Assembly (NCBI RefSeq): GCF_003228315.1
Contig: NZ_CP029693.1
Location: 6,110,501-6,174,500 of the forward strand
Direction: 5' to 3'
Source: Pseudomonas putida
GTDB lineage: Bacteria; Pseudomonadota; Gammaproteobacteria; Pseudomonadales; Pseudomonadaceae
Length of the DNA: 64,000 nt
Part shown: positions 26,495 through 36,300 of the stretch, one piece after another
Numbering within the stretch: the first letter of the stretch is position 1
Layout of the letters: each line of letters begins with the position of its first letter
Translations under genes and position numbers: made by a program
The notes under the pieces: generated by a model
What the model was told of the DNA's origin: nothing
The model's input: the letters and a program-made list of their open reading frames with translations, nothing else
The model's database searches: none

Positions 26495-27103
26495 TTAGCG
26501 GCGAATGACGCCGACGCTCAAGCCTTCGATCACCAGTTCCTGATCTTTAAGGTTCACTTCGATTGGGGCGAATTCCGGATTCTCGGCAATCAGCCAGACC
26601 TTGCTGCCGTCACGCTTGAAGCGCTTGACGGTCACTTCGTCGCCAATGCGCGCCACCACGATCTGCCCGTTACGGGCCTCGCGGGTGGTATGGACTGCCA
26701 GCAGATCGCCGTCGAAAATGCCCACGTCCTTCATGCTCATGCCGTGCACTCGCAGCAGGTAGTCGGCGCGTGGATGGAAGAAGGCAGGATTGATGTTGCA
26801 GGACTCTTCGACGTGCTGCTGGGCAAGGATCGGTGCACCGGCGGCTACGCGTCCGATGATGGGCAGGGTGGAATCGTCGGCCTTGGCTTCGAAGCCAGGA
26901 ATGCGGATGCCACGTGACGCGCCCGGGGTCATTTCGATTGCGCCCTTGCGGGCCAGTGCCTTGAGGTGTTCTTCTGCCGCGTTAGGCGATTTGAACCCCA
27001 GTTCCTGAGCGATTTCCGCGCGGGTCGGAGGGTAGCCATTGTCTTCCAGGCAACGTTTGATGAAAGCCAGGATCTCGGCTTGGCGTGGCGTCAGCTTTAG
27101 CAT
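26495..27103 (-). CDS. lexA: SOS repressor LexA
   Basis: A 202-residue repressor. The N-terminal winged helix (1-70) binds DNA. The C-terminal S24 peptidase domain carries the self-cleavage bond Ala88-Gly89 (GRVAAGAP), the nucleophile Ser123 (HGMSMKD) and the base Lys160 (VTVKRFK). RecA-ssDNA filaments trigger autocleavage and induce SOS genes, including lexA and sulA here. Two LexA boxes lie 11-45 bp upstream of the start, giving autoregulation. Confidence 0.97.
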   Translation of the reverse strand: MLKLTPRQAEILAFIKRCLEDNGYPPTRAEIAQELGFKSPNAAEEHLKALARKGAIEMTPGASRGIRIPGFEAKADDSTLPIIGRVAAGAPILAQQHVEESCNINPAFFHPRADYLLRVHGMSMKDVGIFDGDLLAVHTTREARNGQIVVARIGDEVTVKRFKRDGSKVWLIAENPEFAPIEVNLKDQELVIEGLSVGVIRR

Positions 27104-27113
27104 ATTGATCGCT

Positions 27114-27129
27114 CTGTTTTTTTATACAG
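27114..27129. promoter_or_regulatory. LexA box 1
   Basis: CTGT-TTTTTTAT-ACAG, a perfect match to the gammaproteobacterial LexA consensus CTGT-N8-ACAG, 11 bp upstream of the lexA start codon. Confidence 0.9.
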
Positions 27130-27132
27130 TGA

Positions 27133-27148
27133 CTGGGATTATATACAG
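27133..27148. promoter_or_regulatory. LexA box 2
   Basis: CTGG-GATTATAT-ACAG, one mismatch from the LexA consensus, 3 bp from box 1. Tandem boxes are normal for autoregulated lexA. Confidence 0.82.
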
Positions 27149-27290
27149 TGAAGCGCTCTTGGCAATGCCCGTTTTTTTGCAGGCCGCCGGACGGTCGACA
27201 AGCCCGCTGATGGAAGCTTTGCGGTTGTATGGTTAAATGTCTGACCGACCATTCCCAAAACGAACTGCCAGACTTGACAAGACATAGCTT

Positions 27291-27317
27291 GAAACGTATG
27301 TTTCAAACAAGTGTTTG
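27291..27317. promoter_or_regulatory. Two adjoining PsrA operator palindromes
   Basis: GAAAC-GTAT-GTTTC (27291-27304) is followed, sharing one base, by CAAAC-AAGT-GTTTG (27304-27317). Both fit the PsrA pattern (G/C)AAAC-N4-GTTT(G/C). They lie 15 bp before the psrA start and would mediate autorepression relieved by long-chain fatty acids. Confidence 0.8.
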
Positions 27318-27332
27318 TCAGGCGGAGTAGCC

Positions 27333-28040
27333 ATGGCCCAGTCGGAAACCGTTGAACGCATTCTTGATGCTGCAGAGCAGTTGTTCGCGGAAAAAGGTTT
27401 CGCCGAAACCTCATTGCGTCTGATCACCAGCAAGGCCGGTGTCAATCTGGCAGCGGTGAATTATCACTTCGGATCGAAAAAGGCGCTGATTCAAGCAGTC
27501 TTTTCGCGTTTTCTCGGGCCGTTCTGCATCAGCCTCGACAAAGAGCTGGAGCGGCGCCAGGCCAAGCCTGAAATCAAGCCAACCCTCGAAGAACTGCTGG
27601 AAATCCTGGTCGAACAGGCCCTCGTGGTACAACCTCGCAGCGGTAACGATCTCTCCATCTTCATGCGTCTGCTCGGCCTGGCCTTCAGTCAGAGCCAGGG
27701 GCATTTGCGTCGATACCTGGAAGACATGTACGGCAAGGTGTTCCGCCGCTACATGATGCTGGTCAACGAAGCCGCGCCACGTATTCCGCCCATCGAACTG
27801 TTCTGGCGCGTGCACTTCATGCTGGGTGCTGCGGCATTCAGCATGTCCGGCATCAAGGCATTGCGCGCGATCGCCGAAACCGATTTCGGCGTGAACACCT
27901 CCATCGAGCAGGTCATGCGCCTGATGGTGCCGTTTCTCGCCGCCGGCATGCGTGCCGAGTCCGGTGTCACTGACGCGGCCATGGCGTCCGCGCAATTGCG
28001 TCCGCGCAGCAAATCGACACCGGTCGCCGCCAAGGTTTGA
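27333..28040 (+). CDS. psrA: TetR-family transcriptional regulator PsrA
   Basis: A 235-residue regulator. The N-terminal TetR helix-turn-helix (about 5-55) includes ILDAAEQLFAEKGFAETSLR and VNYHFGSKKALIQAV. The rest is the ligand-binding domain. PsrA senses long-chain fatty acids, represses itself and beta-oxidation genes, and activates rpoS in Pseudomonas. The start at 27333 follows GGCGGAGTAGCC. Assignment rests on full-length resemblance, conserved position next to lexA and the two operators. The fadBA operon in this same window is a known target in P. aeruginosa. Confidence 0.92.
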   Translation: MAQSETVERILDAAEQLFAEKGFAETSLRLITSKAGVNLAAVNYHFGSKKALIQAVFSRFLGPFCISLDKELERRQAKPEIKPTLEELLEILVEQALVVQPRSGNDLSIFMRLLGLAFSQSQGHLRRYLEDMYGKVFRRYMMLVNEAAPRIPPIELFWRVHFMLGAAAFSMSGIKALRAIAETDFGVNTSIEQVMRLMVPFLAAGMRAESGVTDAAMASAQLRPRSKSTPVAAKV

Positions 28041-28086
28041 CCGCACGGGTGGGCGCGGCAGCTGACATCCGTTAAGCTAGCCGCCC

Positions 28087-28200
28087 ATGCCGACTCTCGT
28101 TCTGAATCCGCTTCCCACTGATATCGCTGACCTGCCGGGCATTGCCCACGGTGGCGAATTCGTGCGAGGCGGATTCATCGTTATCAAGGAATCTCTATGA
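28087..28200 (+). CDS. Possible 37-codon leader ORF overlapping nagZ
   Basis: An ATG-initiated frame (MPTLVLNPLPTDIADL...) whose TGA overlaps the nagZ ATG as ATGA. Such overlap often reflects translational coupling. The ATG comes shortly after a TTAAGCTAG -10-like stretch, so there is little room for a ribosome-binding site, and codon third positions are not strongly GC-rich. It may be a leader peptide or chance. Confidence 0.3.
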   Translation: MPTLVLNPLPTDIADLPGIAHGGEFVRGGFIVIKESL

Positions 28201-29207
28201 CTGCTGGCCTGCAAGGCTCGTTGATGGTGGACGTCGCCGGTACCTGGCTGACGGCCGAAGATCGCCAATTGTTGCGTCAGCCCGAAGTGGGCGGTCTGAT
28301 TATTTTTGCCCGCAACATCGAACATCCGCGCCAGGTCCGCGAGCTGAGCGCGGCGATTCGCGCCATTCGCCCCGATCTGCTGTTGGCGGTGGATCAGGAG
28401 GGCGGGCGGGTCCAGCGCCTGCGTCAGGGTTTTGTGCGTCTGCCAGCCATGCGCGCCATTGCCGACAATGTGAATGCCGAATATCTGGCCGAGCAGTGTG
28501 GCTGGATCATGGCCACCGAAGTTCTGGCCGTCGGCCTGGACCTGAGTTTCGCCCCGGTGCTCGACCTCGATCACCAGCGCAGCGCGGTGGTCGGTACACG
28601 TTCGTTCGAAGGCGATCCAGAACGTGCCGCACTGCTGGCCGGTGCCTTCATTCGCGGCATGAACAGTGCCGGCATGGCCGCTACCGGCAAACATTTTCCG
28701 GGCCACGGCTGGGCCGAGGCGGATTCCCACGTGGCGATCCCGAATGACGAGCGCAGTCTCGACGAGATCCGTGCCAAGGATCTGGTGCCATTCGCCAGAC
28801 TGAGCAAGCAACTGGCCGCGGTGATGCCGGCCCACGTCATCTATCCACAGGTCGATGCGCAGCCCGCGGGCTTCTCCCGTCGCTGGTTGCAGGACATCCT
28901 GCGCGGCGAGCTGCAATTTGACGGGGTGATTTTCAGCGACGACCTGTCCATGGCCGGCGCTCATGTGGTGGGCGATGCTGCCAGCCGCATCGAGGCTGCG
29001 CTGACGGCCGGTTGCGACATGGGCCTGGTGTGCAACGATCGCGCCGCCGCCGAGCTGGCGCTGAGTGCCGCACAGCGCCTGAAAGTGAAGCCGTCGGCGC
29101 GCATTGCGCGGATGCGCGGTCAGTCCCATGCGTGCACCGACTACCGTCAGGATCCGCGCTGGCTGGCTGCCGTCGGCGCGCTCAAAGAAGCTCAATTGAT
29201 TGATTAA
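28197..29207 (+). CDS. nagZ: Beta-N-acetylhexosaminidase NagZ
   Basis: A 336-residue cytoplasmic GH3 enzyme that removes GlcNAc from GlcNAc-anhydroMurNAc muropeptides in cell-wall recycling, feeding AmpC induction in Pseudomonas. It shows the NagZ pattern LLAVDQEGGRVQRL, the flexible catalytic His/Asp loop KHFPGHGWAEADSH and the nucleophile Asp in IFSDDLSMAGA. There is no signal peptide. The start at 28197 has AAGGAATCTCT upstream. The phosphorylase gene follows 12 bp downstream, so the two are probably co-transcribed. Confidence 0.95.
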   Translation: MTAGLQGSLMVDVAGTWLTAEDRQLLRQPEVGGLIIFARNIEHPRQVRELSAAIRAIRPDLLLAVDQEGGRVQRLRQGFVRLPAMRAIADNVNAEYLAEQCGWIMATEVLAVGLDLSFAPVLDLDHQRSAVVGTRSFEGDPERAALLAGAFIRGMNSAGMAATGKHFPGHGWAEADSHVAIPNDERSLDEIRAKDLVPFARLSKQLAAVMPAHVIYPQVDAQPAGFSRRWLQDILRGELQFDGVIFSDDLSMAGAHVVGDAASRIEAALTAGCDMGLVCNDRAAAELALSAAQRLKVKPSARIARMRGQSHACTDYRQDPRWLAAVGALKEAQLID

Positions 29208-29219
29208 GGACGGGTTGTC

Positions 29220-29957
29220 ATGACGGTTTACGCGATTATCGGTGGTACTGGTCTTACTCAACTCGAGGGCTTGAGCATTCGTCAGTCCCTGGCGGTCGAC
29301 ACACCTTACGGCGCGCCTTCCGCCGAAGTGCAGATCGGCGAGTACGCTGGCAAGGAAGTACTGTTCCTTGCCCGTCACGGTCATCCGCACCGTTTCCCGC
29401 CGCATCAGGTGAACTACCGCGCCAACCTGTGGGCGCTGAAGCAGGCGGGCGCCGAGGCGATTCTGGCGGTGAATGCCGTGGGCGGGATTCATTCCGCGAT
29501 GGGTACCGGGCATTTCTGCGTGCCGCATCAACTGATCGACTACACCAGTGGTCGCCAGCACACCTACTTTGCCGATGACCTGGAACAGGTCACGCATATC
29601 GATTTCAGCTATCCGTACAGCGAGCCGTTGCGCCAGCAACTGATCGCGGCACTGGCGGCAGAGGGCGTTGGTTGCAGCACTCATGGGGTGTACGCCTGCA
29701 CGCAGGGGCCTCGACTGGAAACCGTTGCCGAAATCGCCAGGCTGGAGCGCGATGGCTGTGACATCGTCGGCATGACCGGAATGCCGGAAGCGGCACTGGC
29801 CCGTGAGCTGGAACTGGATTACGCCTGCCTGGCGCTGGTGGTGAACCCGGCGGCGGGCAAGTCGACGGCGGTGATCACCATGGCCGAGATCGAGCAGGCG
29901 TTACATGACGGGATGGGCAAGGTTAAGTCGACCTTGGCTCGGGTGCTCAAGGGCTGA
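29220..29957 (+). CDS. S-methyl-5'-thioinosine phosphorylase
   Basis: A 245-residue purine nucleoside phosphorylase/MTAP-family enzyme. It opens with IIGGTGLTQLEGL (phosphate-binding GGTGL) and carries RHGHPHRFPPHQVNYRANLWAL and MTGMPEAALARELEL in the base-binding region. The P. aeruginosa equivalent (PA3004 in my memory) prefers methylthioinosine because methylthioadenosine is deaminated first. Automated annotation may call it mtnP. It sits 12 bp after nagZ and ends at a very long inverted repeat. Confidence 0.88.
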   Translation: MTVYAIIGGTGLTQLEGLSIRQSLAVDTPYGAPSAEVQIGEYAGKEVLFLARHGHPHRFPPHQVNYRANLWALKQAGAEAILAVNAVGGIHSAMGTGHFCVPHQLIDYTSGRQHTYFADDLEQVTHIDFSYPYSEPLRQQLIAALAAEGVGCSTHGVYACTQGPRLETVAEIARLERDGCDIVGMTGMPEAALARELELDYACLALVVNPAAGKSTAVITMAEIEQALHDGMGKVKSTLARVLKG

Positions 29958-29983
29958 GTCCGGCTTGGTACCGAGTTGACCCT

Positions 29984-30074
29984 ATCGCGGGCAAGCCTTG
30001 CTCCTACAGGTTTCGTGTCGATCACCCATGCAATGATCGACACGAAACCTGTAGGAGCAAGGCTTGCCCGCGAT
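29984..30074. repeat. REP pair extended into a perfect 41-bp inverted repeat
   Basis: Arms 29984-30024 and 30034-30074 are exact reverse complements over 41 bp, with a 9-nt loop. The outer 25 bp are the REP element (core GAGCAAGGCTTGCCCGCG); the inner 16 bp are unique sequence also mirrored perfectly. It lies between two converging operons, and the transcript would fold into an extremely stable hairpin in either direction. Confidence 0.93.
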
Positions 30075-30099
30075 GAAGATCTAACTGGCGCTGTAGTAC

Positions 30100-32793
30100 T
30101 CAGCGTTTGTCGAGCTTATCCGGCAACGGCGCAAACAGCGCCTCGATATCATCGCTCTGCAGTTTCCAATCCCCGGCTTGACGCCCATCCAGTACGCCGG
30201 CCGCCAGGTCGGATTTTTCTTTTTGCAGCAGCTGAATCTTCTCTTCCACCGTACCGCGGGCGATCAGCTTGTAGACGAACACCGGCTTTTCCTGGCCGAT
30301 GCGATAGGCGCGGTCGGTCGCCTGATGCTCGGTCGCCGGGTTCCACCACGGGTCGTAATGGATCACGGTGTCTGCTTCCGTCAGGTTCAGGCCAACACCA
30401 CCGGCCTTCAGGCTGATCAGAAAGATCTGACGTTTGCCGCTCTGGAAGTCCTTCACCGGCGTACGTCGGTCACGGGTCTGCCCGGTCAACAAGGCATAGG
30501 CCACGCCCCGTTTGTTCAGCTCGTCTTCAATCAATGACAGCATTGAGGTGAACTGCGAGAACAGCAGAATTCGACGGCCTTCTTCAAACAACTCTTCAAG
30601 CATTTCCATCAGGCTATCGAGCTTGCCCGACGTGCTGCCGCGAGCGGGCAGGGCAGCATCGTTGACCAGACGCAAATCGCAGCACACCTGACGCAGTTTC
30701 AGTAGTGCCTCAAGGATGATGATCTGGCTGCGGGCCACGCCCTTGCGGGTGATTTCGTCGCGGACTTTCTTGTCCATCGCCAGGCGCATGGTTTCGTACA
30801 CATCGCGCTGGGCTTCGTTGAGCTCGACCCAGTGAATGATTTCGGTTTTCGGCGGCAATTCGGTAGCGACCTGCTCCTTGGTCCGACGCAGCAGGAAGGG
30901 TTTGATCCGACCGTTGAGGTGCTGAAGTCTTACTTCGCTGGTGCGCTTTTCAATTGGTACGCGGTAGTCGCGATTGAAGCTTTTCACATCACCGAGCCAG
31001 CCCGGCAGCAGGAAGTGAAACAGCGACCAGAGTTCACCCAGGTGGTTTTCCAGCGGTGTGCCACTAAGGCACAGACGCTGGCGCGCATTCAGCTCGCGGG
31101 CGGCCTGCGCGGCCTTGCTGTTCGGATTCTTGATGTATTGCGCTTCATCCAGCACCAGGACGTGCAACGGCTGCGCCGCCAGGCGTTCGACGTCCTTGGG
31201 TAGAAGGGCGTAGGTGGTCAGAATCAGGTCGTAATCGGCCAGGTTCTCGAAATGCTTTTTGCGGCTGGCACCGTAGAGCGCCACCACCTTGAGTTGCGGC
31301 GTGAAATGCGCGGCTTCGTCGAGCCAGTTGGGGATCAGGCTGGTGGGCATCACCACCATGCACGGGCGGTCGAGGCGCCCGGCGTTTTTCTCGCTGAGCA
31401 CGTGCGCCAGGGTTTGCAGGGTTTTGCCCAGGCCCATGTCGTCCGCGAGAATGCCGCCGACCTCCAGCTGGCGCAACGACTGCATCCAGCTCAGGCCTTC
31501 CAGCTGATAAGGGCGTAGCGTTGCGTTCAAACCCTCCGGCACAGTGGCGGTGTAGTCCTTGATGTCGCGCAGGCGCTGGGCAAAGGTGCGGATCTGCTCG
31601 CCGCCTTCCCAGAGCAGTGGCAGGTCTTCCAGTGAGTTCAGTCGCGTGGCGTCAGCCCGGCTCAGGCGCAGTGTGGTTTCGCCGGGTTCTTGCAGATAGA
31701 ACTCACCGAGTGTCGCCAACACCGGCTTCAAACGGCCGAAGGGCAGGGCGACTTGCAGGGGGCCGTGCTCGGAGTTCGGGCGATTGGGGATGTTCACCAG
31801 AATCAACTCGTCGTCGCGACGTCGGGCCAGGCGCTCGGGATTGAGGATTTCGGTGTGCGAGCGCATCAAATTCAGCAGGATCGGCAGCAGGCTCAGGCGC
31901 TCGCCGTTGACGATGATGCCCAGTTCCAGATCGAACCAGTCGCGTTCAGGTGTCTGTTCGACCGTCGCGTACCAGTCGTCCACCGCCGTCAGGTCGAAAC
32001 CGAAGTCCTCGTTGATCTGCAGCTCCCAACCCTGGGTGCTTAGTTTCGGCAATTCGTTGAGGGTGAAGGTCAGCCAGGCGCTGTCGTTGACCATTTGGTA
32101 CAGTTCGCCGGCACTTTCCGGCAAGGCCTTGCTTTGCCGGGTGGCGATCCTGAAACCGAGGATGCGTAACTGTTCCCTGTAGGACTGTTCCACGTCCGGA
32201 TGGCGTTTAATTCGTAGCGTTTGTGTCTCCTGACGAATCAGGATGTCAGTGTTTTTCTGCCCGCTGACATATTCATCCAGATAGCTGAAGGACAGCGCCG
32301 CACGGTGCTGGATGTAACGCTGCATCTTGCCATTGCGCGGTTCGAAGGCGCTGAATTCCACGCTCGCCAGCCACAGGCGCGGCACCGGTTGCACGTTGTC
32401 CACCAACACTTGCGGCGGCGCCTTCGGGCTGCGGTTTTCCAGGACGGCCTGAAGCTTTTCAAGCAGCTCGGCATCTTTGGCGGCGGCCGGGTAGTTGAGG
32501 GTTTCCTGCACTTGCAGCAATACCGCCGCGCAATGTTTGCAGTTGCTGTGGACGGGGCAGGAGCAGGTGGCATCGATCATCAGCAAAGTGCCTTTGGCCG
32601 ACTCTCGCAAGCGAATGGTCTGACGGTAAACGTTACCGCCAGAGCCTTCACACGCGGCGACAATGGTGGCGTCGCCGGCTTCGACGATCCTGACGCGATT
32701 TTCCAGCGCGTAACGCCGGCCACGTTCCAGGCTCTGTTCCTTGAATCGACTGACCCAGGAAGGTGCCAGGGGTTTGCTCAGGGTCGTGGACAT
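30100..32793 (-). CDS. SNF2-family DEAD/H helicase with N-terminal SWIM zinc finger
   Basis: An 897-residue Swi2/Snf2 ATPase. A SWIM-type zinc finger (Cys77-x-Cys79 ... Cys85-x-His87) lies at the N-terminus. The helicase core spans roughly residues 430-880: motif I DDMGLGKTLQT, motif II VLDEAQ, motif III LSGTPLEN, and the C-terminal VGLNLTEADTVIHYDPWWNP and ATDRAYRIGQ. Such proteins translocate on duplex DNA and remodel protein-DNA complexes. It is the third gene of an apparent mfd-csiV-helicase operon (10-bp gaps), suggesting a role linked to transcription or repair. It is not RapA, which lacks the SWIM finger. Confidence 0.88.
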   Translation of the reverse strand: MSTTLSKPLAPSWVSRFKEQSLERGRRYALENRVRIVEAGDATIVAACEGSGGNVYRQTIRLRESAKGTLLMIDATCSCPVHSNCKHCAAVLLQVQETLNYPAAAKDAELLEKLQAVLENRSPKAPPQVLVDNVQPVPRLWLASVEFSAFEPRNGKMQRYIQHRAALSFSYLDEYVSGQKNTDILIRQETQTLRIKRHPDVEQSYREQLRILGFRIATRQSKALPESAGELYQMVNDSAWLTFTLNELPKLSTQGWELQINEDFGFDLTAVDDWYATVEQTPERDWFDLELGIIVNGERLSLLPILLNLMRSHTEILNPERLARRRDDELILVNIPNRPNSEHGPLQVALPFGRLKPVLATLGEFYLQEPGETTLRLSRADATRLNSLEDLPLLWEGGEQIRTFAQRLRDIKDYTATVPEGLNATLRPYQLEGLSWMQSLRQLEVGGILADDMGLGKTLQTLAHVLSEKNAGRLDRPCMVVMPTSLIPNWLDEAAHFTPQLKVVALYGASRKKHFENLADYDLILTTYALLPKDVERLAAQPLHVLVLDEAQYIKNPNSKAAQAARELNARQRLCLSGTPLENHLGELWSLFHFLLPGWLGDVKSFNRDYRVPIEKRTSEVRLQHLNGRIKPFLLRRTKEQVATELPPKTEIIHWVELNEAQRDVYETMRLAMDKKVRDEITRKGVARSQIIILEALLKLRQVCCDLRLVNDAALPARGSTSGKLDSLMEMLEELFEEGRRILLFSQFTSMLSLIEDELNKRGVAYALLTGQTRDRRTPVKDFQSGKRQIFLISLKAGGVGLNLTEADTVIHYDPWWNPATEHQATDRAYRIGQEKPVFVYKLIARGTVEEKIQLLQKEKSDLAAGVLDGRQAGDWKLQSDDIEALFAPLPDKLDKR

Positions 32794-32803
32794 ATGGACT
32801 CGA

Positions 32804-33370
32804 TCAGTCCGGAATTTCTTCGGGGGCTGGCCGAGGCGCAGGGGCAGTGAGCGAGGTGATCTTGATCAGCAGGCCGAGATGGCCGGCGTCGAGGAAGTTC
32901 AGCTGCCCGTTTTTGGTGTGGCTGTCGGTCTTCAGGCGCTCGCTGGCGGTGACCAGGCCATCCGGGTTGATCTGGTTGACCCAGAAGTCGGCCTCGACGT
33001 CGGTAAAGCGCCCCAGCTTCATGTTCAGCGTGCCCTCGATCGGGAATTGGCCGAATTGTTCCTTTCCGTCGCTGATCGCCACCTTGCTGGCTTCCTCGCC
33101 AAGGTTCTGTTGCCAGGCCTTGTGCAGCAACACTGTGTATTCATTGCTGGCGGTGAGTTTTTTCACCTCGCCGTTGAGGCTCGGGGTGCGCAGGCTGTCG
33201 GGGTTGAGTCGCTTGGCGCCGGCGTCCCAGTCCTCGGGCGCGGCACGGCTGACGATGGCCGGCACGGCGTTCTGCCGCACCAGAATCATTTCAATCTGAT
33301 ACAGATCATCGGCGAATGCCGAAGGAGCGGCCAATGCCATCAGTAAGGTCAGTGAGCGAAACAGGCGCAT
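32804..33370 (-). CDS. CsiV family periplasmic protein
   Basis: A 188-residue exported protein with a signal peptide (MRLFRSLTLLMALAAPSAFA). The mature start DDLYQIEMILVRQ matches the CsiV pattern. In Vibrio, CsiV binds peptidoglycan and helps LpoA activate PBP1a. Members without that partner are common and their role is untested. The repeated R/K-L-x-x-D-x-H pattern near LKTDSHTKNGQLNFLDAGHLGLLI is typical. It lies 10 bp after mfd and 10 bp before the helicase. Confidence 0.82.
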   Translation of the reverse strand: MRLFRSLTLLMALAAPSAFADDLYQIEMILVRQNAVPAIVSRAAPEDWDAGAKRLNPDSLRTPSLNGEVKKLTASNEYTVLLHKAWQQNLGEEASKVAISDGKEQFGQFPIEGTLNMKLGRFTDVEADFWVNQINPDGLVTASERLKTDSHTKNGQLNFLDAGHLGLLIKITSLTAPAPRPAPEEIPD

Positions 33371-33380
33371 GCGGCGTCCT

Positions 33381-36300
33381 TCAAGCAGTTTTCGGGATGA
33401 GGCGCTCGAACAGCGCCTCTACAGTATTAAAGCGCTCTTCCGCGCGCTCCATCGGCACCATGAACTTGAACATCGTGGCGCCTTCGAATTTGTAGCGTTT
33501 TGGCTGGCTCTGGATCAGTTTGATCAGGGTCAGCGGGTCGACCGGCGTTTGCGCGGCGAACTCGACACGACCGCCTTGCGGGCCACCATCGACTTTCTTG
33601 ATGCCCAGCACTTCGGCCTGCAATTTCAGGGCAGTGATACGCATCAGGTTCTTGGTCGGCTCCGGCAGCAGGCCGAAACGGTCGATCATCTCCACTTGCA
33701 GATCCTTGAGGCCTTCCTCATCGGTGGCCGAGGCGATGCGCTTGTAGAGGATCAGGCGCGCGTGAACATCCGGCAGATAGTCTTCGGGAATCAATGCCGG
33801 TACGCGCAAGTTGACTTCCGGACCACCGCCCAGTGGCTGGTCGAGATTCGGTTGCTCGCCCTTGCGGATCGACTTCACGGCGCGTTCGAGCATTTCCATG
33901 TACAGCGTGAAACCGACCGCCTGGATTTGCCCGCTCTGGCCATCGCCGAGCAGTTCGCCGGCGCCACGGATTTCCAGGTCGTTGGTGGCGAGCACGAAGC
34001 CGGCGCCGAGGTCCTGGGTGTTGGCGATCGCTTCCAGACGCTTCTCCGCATCCGGGGTGATTTGCTGGCGCGGTGGTGTCAGCAGGTACGCGTAGGCCTG
34101 GTGGTGGCTGCGTCCGACCCGACCGCGCAGCTGGTGCAGCTGTGCCAGGCCGAACTTGTCGGCGCGCTCGATGATGATGGTGTTGGCGCTCGGCACGTCG
34201 ATGCCGGTCTCGATGATGGTCGAGGCGATCAGCACGTTGAAGCGCTTGTGGTAGAAGTCGCTCATCACCTGTTCGAGTTCGCGCTCGCGCATCTGCCCGT
34301 GGCCGATGCCGATCCGTGCCTCCGGCACCAGTTCGGCGAGGTCGGCGGCGCACTTCTCGATGGTCTTCACGTCGTTGTGCAGGTAGTAGACCTGGCCGCC
34401 ACGCAGCAACTCACGCAGCAGGGCTTCCTTGATCGTGCTCTTGTTCTGCTCCATGACGAAGGTGCGCACGGACAGGCGTCGGGCTGGCGGCGTGGCAATG
34501 ATCGACAGGTCGCGCATGCCCGATACCGCCATGTTCAGCGTGCGCGGAATCGGCGTGGCAGTCAGGGTGAGGATGTCGACTTCACTGCGCAGGGCCTTGA
34601 GCTGTTCTTTCTGGCGTACGCCAAAGCGGTGTTCTTCGTCGATGATCACCAGGCCCAGGTTTTTGATTTTCACATCGTCCTGCAGCAGCTTGTGGGTGCC
34701 GATGACGATATCGATCTTGCCTTCAGCCAGGTCGGCCACCGCGGTGTTCACTTCCTTGGCCGACTTGAAGCGGCTCATCACTTCCACGGTCACCGGCCAG
34801 TCGGCGAAGCGGTCGCGGAAACTGTTGTAGTGCTGCTGGGCGAGCAGGGTGGTGGGCACCAGAATCGCCACCTGCCGGCCGCCGTGCACGGCAATGAACG
34901 CCGCGCGCATCGCCACCTCGGTCTTGCCGAAGCCAACGTCGCCACAGACCAGACGATCCATCGGTTTCGGCGCGAGCATGTCTTCGCGCACCGCCTCGAT
35001 GGCGGTTTGCTGGTCGGGCGTTTCTTCGAACGGGAAGCCTGCACTGAAAGTGGCGTAATCGGCTTTCGGGTCGCTGAAGGCATAACCTTCGCGGGCTGCA
35101 CGGCGTGCATAGATGTCGAGCAATTCGGCAGCCACGTCGCGCACCTGCTCCGCAGCCTTGCGCTTGGCTTTCTGCCAGGTCTCGGAGCCCAGGCGATGCA
35201 GCGGCGCCAGGGCGTCGTCGCTGCCGGTGTAGCGCGCGATCAGGTGCAGGTTGGCCACCGGCACGTAGAGCTTGGCGCCCTCGGCGTACTCCAGAGCGAG
35301 AAATTCGGCGGCCTGATTGTCGATTTCCAATGTGGCCAGGCCCAGGTAGCGACCGACGCCGTGATCGATATGCACCACCGGTGCGCCTTCGCGCAGCTCG
35401 GTGAGGTTTTTGATCACGGCATCGTTGTTGGCATCGGCGCGTTTTTCGCGGCGACGGCGTTGCATCACGCGCTGGCCGAACAGCGGGCTTTCGGCAACCA
35501 GCGCAAGGGCCGGGTCGTCCAGCAGCAAGCCTTCATCCAAAGGCGCAATGGTGATCGCCAGACGATCCTTGCCGCTGACGAAGTCCGGCCAGCTGTCGAC
35601 GGTCTTCGGTCGCAGTTTCAGGCGTTCGAGCAATTCCAGCAGCACTTCGCGCCGGCCCGCGGATTCGGCGGTGAACAGCACGCGCCCGGGGAATTGATCG
35701 AGGAACTGCGACAATGCCGCCAACGGCTGGGTGGCCTTGGCTTCGATGGCCAGGTTTGGCAGTTCCCGCGCGGGGAAGCGTTCGCGCCCGGCGCCGGTCT
35801 CCACGTCCTGTTGGCTGGCCACCACCCGCGGCCAGCTCTTGAGGCGGGCGAAGCAATCTTCTACCGGCAGGAACAACTCAGCGGGCGGCAATAAAGGGCG
35901 GGATGGATCGACGCGGCGTTCTTCGTAGCGATTGCGCACATCGTTCCAGAAGTTTTCCGCCGCCTGCTCGATACCCGGCAGCGAGAACACCTGGGTGTCC
36001 TGAGGCAGATAGTCGAACAGGGTCGAGGTTTCCTCGAAGAACAGTGGCAGGTAGTACTCGATACCTGCCGGGGTAATCCCGCTGTTCAGGTCCTGGAAGA
36101 TCGGGCAGCGACGGAAGTCGACATCGAAGCGCTCGCGAAAGCGCGCCTTGAAGCGGGTGACGGCTTCTTTCTCCAGCGGGAATTCCTTGGCCGGCAGCAG
36201 TTTCACCGAATCAACCTTGTCGATGGAACGCTGGTTCTCCGGATCGAAGGTGCGCAGGGTTTCGATTTCGTCGTCGAACAGGTCGATGCGATAAGGCAGC

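Noticed and set aside
33369..35894. Plus-strand frame (841 codons) opposite mfd
   Set aside because: Mfd has all helicase motifs on the minus strand; the other frame has no start context or motifs.
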